NCBI GenBank assembly: GCA_016869415.1
Contig: VGEI01000142.1
Coordinates: forward strand, 1 to 8,477
Direction of reading: 5' to 3'
Length of the DNA: 8,477 nt
From: Alphaproteobacteria bacterium
Lineage (GTDB): Bacteria; Pseudomonadota; Alphaproteobacteria; CACIAM-22H2
Numbering within the stretch: position 1 is the first letter of the stretch; the number at the start of each line of letters is the position of its first letter. The notes below the pieces were generated by a model that had not been told where the DNA came from, searched no databases, and worked only from the letters and a program-made list of their open reading frames with translations. This document shows positions 6,181-8,477 of the stretch, in pieces. The translations under genes and the position numbers were made by a program.

Positions 6181-6213
6181 CGAACCGCGGCGGGTTGGAC
6201 TATCCAGTCGCTG

Positions 6214-7893
6214 ATGCCGTCTAGCCCGCCTTCTTCCCCCTCAGCTTCTACCGTCGAGCTGCCCGGTCTGCTGGAGGTCTGCCGCGCCGGCCTCGCGGCG
6301 GCCGACGCCTATTTGGGGCTGGCCCGCGCCGCGGTCGGCGGCGCTGTCGTCAAGGACGGGCGTGTCGACGGCGCCCGGCTCGACGAGCACCAATTCGCCG
6401 CGCATGGCTTCGCCTGGATCTCGACCTATGTCGAAGCGTTGCGCCGGCTGCTCGACTGGGCGCAGCGGCTCGAGCAGGGCGGGCGCCTCGGCGAGGCGGA
6501 GCGGCTGATCCTCCAGGCTACCTTCGGCGAATATCTGGCCCAGCTGCAGGGCGGTATCGCACTGTCGCAGGGCGAGATCGCCCGCCCGGCCGATCTCGGG
6601 CTGGACGATGCGGAGATCCGCCGGGTTCTGGTGCCCGTTACAGCGCTGATAGCGCGCGGCAATACCAGTGCCGTGCGCGAGCGTCTGGCACGGCTGGCGG
6701 CCGACGGGCATTTCGGTGCGCCGGCGGTTGAGGACGAGGCGCTCGAGCTGTTCCGCGAGCAGATCCGGCGTTTTGTCGAGTCGAAGATTTCGCCTCACGC
6801 CCATGACTGGCACTGCCGCGACGTGCTGATCCCGATCGAGATCGTCGAGCAGATGGCGGCGCTCGGGGTCTTCGGTCTCACCGTGCCGGAGGCGCAAGGC
6901 GGGCTCGGTCTCGGCAAGCTGGCCATGTGTGTCGTCTCCGAGGAGCTGTCGCGCGGCTATATCGGTGTCGGCTCGCTGGGCACGCGCTCGGAGATCGCGG
7001 CCGAGCTAATCCGCCAGTCCGGCACGCCGGCGCAGAAGGAGAAGTATCTGCCGCTGATTGCCAGCGGAGTCATCCTGCCCACCGCGGTGTTCACCGAGCC
7101 GGGGGCGGGGTCGGACCTCGCCTCGATCAAGACCCGCGGCGTGCGCGACGGCGGCGTCTATCGCATCACCGGAGCCAAGACCTGGATCACCCACGCCGCC
7201 CGCAGCGATCTGATGACCCTGCTGGTACGCACCGAGGCGGAGCCCGGCTATCGCGGCCTGTCGATGCTGCTGGCCGAGAAGCCGCGCGGCAGCGACGCCG
7301 ATCCGTTTCCCGCCAGGGGTATGAGCGGGAGCGAGATCGAGGTGCTGGGCTATCGCGGCATGAAGGAATTCGAGATCGGCTTCGACGGGTTCGAGGTGCC
7401 GGTCTCCGCCGTGCTCGGCGGCGTGCCGGGGCAGGGATTCAAGCAGCTCATGGCGACCTTCGAATCGGCCCGCATCCAGACAGCGTCGCGCGCCGTCGGC
7501 GTCGCCCAGAACGCACTGGAGCTCGCCCTCTCCTATGCCGGCGAGCGGCGGCAGTTCGACAAGGCAATCCTCGGCTTTCCCCGGGTGGCGGGGAAGATCG
7601 GCTGGATGGTGGCGGAGACCATGGCGGCTCGCCAGCTCACCTACTATGCCGCCCGCCAGAAGGATCTCGGGCGGCGCTGCGACATCGAGGCCGGGATGGC
7701 CAAGCTGCTGGCGGCGCGCGTCGCCTGGGCGAATGCCGACAACGGCGTGCAGATCCACGGCGGCAACGGCTACGCGCTCGAGTATCCGATCAGCCGCGTG
7801 TTGTGCGACGCCCGCATCCTCAATATTTTCGAGGGCGCGGCGGAAATCCAGGCCCAGGTCGTGGCACGCGGCCTGCTCGAAGGACGGAACTGA
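6214..7893 (+). CDS. mcd: (2S)-Methylsuccinyl-CoA dehydrogenase (ethylmalonyl-CoA pathway acyl-CoA dehydrogenase)
   Basis: A 559-residue cytoplasmic FAD flavoprotein predicted to oxidise (2S)-methylsuccinyl-CoA to mesaconyl-CoA in the ethylmalonyl-CoA pathway for acetyl-CoA assimilation. Ordinary acyl-CoA dehydrogenases have about 380 residues. This protein has an extra N-terminal helical region of about 170 residues containing AAHGFAWISTYVEALRRL (62-79) and FGEYLAQLQGGIALSQGEIA (104-123), which I recall as characteristic of Mcd. The dehydrogenase core follows: N-terminal helical domain from about 172, the FTEPGAGSDLASI signature at 293-305, ITGAKTWITHAAR at 318-330, the C-terminal domain with FESARIQTASRAVGVAQ at 416-432, and QIHGGNGYALEYPISR at 513-528. 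The presumed catalytic base is E540 in NIFEGAAEIQ. The ATG at 6214 has only a weak upstream GGTTGGA. The stop codon directly abuts the next gene. A paralogue with a different short branched acyl-CoA substrate cannot be excluded. Confidence 0.82.
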   Translation: MPSSPPSSPSASTVELPGLLEVCRAGLAAADAYLGLARAAVGGAVVKDGRVDGARLDEHQFAAHGFAWISTYVEALRRLLDWAQRLEQGGRLGEAERLILQATFGEYLAQLQGGIALSQGEIARPADLGLDDAEIRRVLVPVTALIARGNTSAVRERLARLAADGHFGAPAVEDEALELFREQIRRFVESKISPHAHDWHCRDVLIPIEIVEQMAALGVFGLTVPEAQGGLGLGKLAMCVVSEELSRGYIGVGSLGTRSEIAAELIRQSGTPAQKEKYLPLIASGVILPTAVFTEPGAGSDLASIKTRGVRDGGVYRITGAKTWITHAARSDLMTLLVRTEAEPGYRGLSMLLAEKPRGSDADPFPARGMSGSEIEVLGYRGMKEFEIGFDGFEVPVSAVLGGVPGQGFKQLMATFESARIQTASRAVGVAQNALELALSYAGERRQFDKAILGFPRVAGKIGWMVAETMAARQLTYYAARQKDLGRRCDIEAGMAKLLAARVAWANADNGVQIHGGNGYALEYPISRVLCDARILNIFEGAAEIQAQVVARGLLEGRN

Positions 7894-8477
7894 ATGGACA
7901 TCGAACCGGCCGAGTTTCCCATCGGCATCGTCGGCTCCGGCATGATGGGCCGGGGCATCGCCCAGGTGGCAGCACTCGCCGGCTTCCCGGTGCTGCTGCA
8001 CGACGCCAAGCCGGAGGCTGTGGCCGAGGCCATCGGCTTCGTCGGCAAGATGATCGCCCGTCTGGTCGAGAAGGGGCAGCTGGCGCAGGCGGCTGGGGAC
8101 AAGGCGGCGGCGCGCGTCCGGGAGGCCAAGGATCTGCAGGCATTCGGCGGCTGCAAGCTGATGATCGAAGCGATCATCGAGGCGGTCGAGCCGAAACAGA
8201 AGCTCTTCCAGACGCTCGAAGGCATCGTCGCGCCGGACGCCATCCTCGCTTCCAACACCTCCTCGCTGTCGATCACCCAGATCGCCGCCGGAACTAAGCG
8301 GCCCGAGCGCGTGGCCGGATTCCATTTCTTCAATCCGGTTCCCTTGATGAAGATCGTCGAGGCGATCGCCGCGGTGCGTACCGACCCGGCGGTGGTCGAC
8401 ACGCTGGTCACGGTCGCCAAGCGCATCGGCTTCGCCTGCGTGCGCTGCCAGGACACGCCCGGGTTCCTGGTCAACCA
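7894..8477 (+). CDS. 3-Hydroxyacyl-CoA dehydrogenase, NAD-binding part (3' end beyond window)
   Basis: The first 194 codons of a 3-hydroxyacyl-CoA (3-hydroxybutyryl-CoA-like) dehydrogenase, which interconverts L-3-hydroxyacyl-CoA and 3-ketoacyl-CoA with NAD(P). The Rossmann motif GIVGSGMMGRG is at 11-21 (G14-x-G16-x2-G19), followed by an acidic strand end, VLLHDAKPE. The catalytic region is intact: SNTSSLSIT (120-128; S123 aligns with the conserved serine) and GFHFFNPVPLMKIVE, with H144 and E156 as the His-Glu dyad at the usual 12-residue spacing. The window ends in DTPGFLVN, the hinge leading to the C-terminal dimerisation domain. The ATG follows the mcd stop codon with no gap, and AAGGA inside the mcd end can serve as ribosome binding site, so the two are translationally coupled. 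Whether it is a short single-domain enzyme (about 290 residues) or the longer duplicated PaaH/HbdA form (about 500) cannot be seen here. Confidence 0.93.
   Translation, partial: MDIEPAEFPIGIVGSGMMGRGIAQVAALAGFPVLLHDAKPEAVAEAIGFVGKMIARLVEKGQLAQAAGDKAAARVREAKDLQAFGGCKLMIEAIIEAVEPKQKLFQTLEGIVAPDAILASNTSSLSITQIAAGTKRPERVAGFHFFNPVPLMKIVEAIAAVRTDPAVVDTLVTVAKRIGFACVRCQDTPGFLVN

Noticed and set aside
6214..6729. N-terminal extension of the acyl-CoA dehydrogenase as a separate fused or mis-joined gene
   Set aside because: It is in the same frame with uniform codon use, and an extension of this kind is a normal part of methylsuccinyl-CoA dehydrogenases.
7006..8325. 439-codon minus-strand frame opposite mcd and the hydroxyacyl-CoA dehydrogenase, and a 456-codon plus-strand frame at 6927-8297
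   Set aside because: Both are shadows of the two enzyme genes, which have intact catalytic motifs in their own frames.

Overview
The window is GC-rich, densely coding bacterial DNA. Everything points to an alphaproteobacterium, probably a soil or water heterotroph. It carries a methylsuccinyl-CoA dehydrogenase of the ethylmalonyl-CoA pathway, solitary TctC/Bug-type binding proteins, and a TAXI-type TRAP transporter. There is no taxonomic marker gene, so this placement is inferred from gene content and base composition only. I see no tRNA, rRNA, CRISPR array, insertion sequence or phage gene, and no gap between genes longer than about 150 bases.

Left arm, all on the minus strand (read right to left): a TAXI-type TRAP solute-binding protein (1274-2263), an EamA/DMT-family exporter (279-1193), and the first 50 codons of a TctC/Bug-type periplasmic binding protein with a twin-arginine-like signal peptide (1-152). 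An inverted repeat lies just upstream of the last gene.

Right arm, all on the plus strand: a heme-oxygenase-fold protein with a complete set of six candidate diiron ligands (2411-3145), a TRAP permease of the fused 4TM/12TM type (3165-5084), a second TctC/Bug-type binding protein (5157-6137), methylsuccinyl-CoA dehydrogenase Mcd (6214-7893), and the start of a 3-hydroxyacyl-CoA dehydrogenase that runs off the window (7894-8477).

The arms diverge from a 147-base intergenic region (2264-2410) that holds a good extended -10 promoter for the TAXI gene. The TAXI receptor and the fused permease are the two parts of one transporter, split across the divergent promoter. The putative diiron oxidase is the first gene of the permease's transcription unit, only 19 bases ahead of it. 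The most interesting hypothesis is that this is an uptake-plus-oxidation module: the TRAP system imports a small organic anion and the oxidase acts on it or on a related metabolite. The substrate cannot be read from the sequence. Mcd and the hydroxyacyl-CoA dehydrogenase form a separate, tightly coupled acyl-CoA pair (TGA directly followed by ATG) for C2/C4 assimilation or acyl-CoA oxidation.
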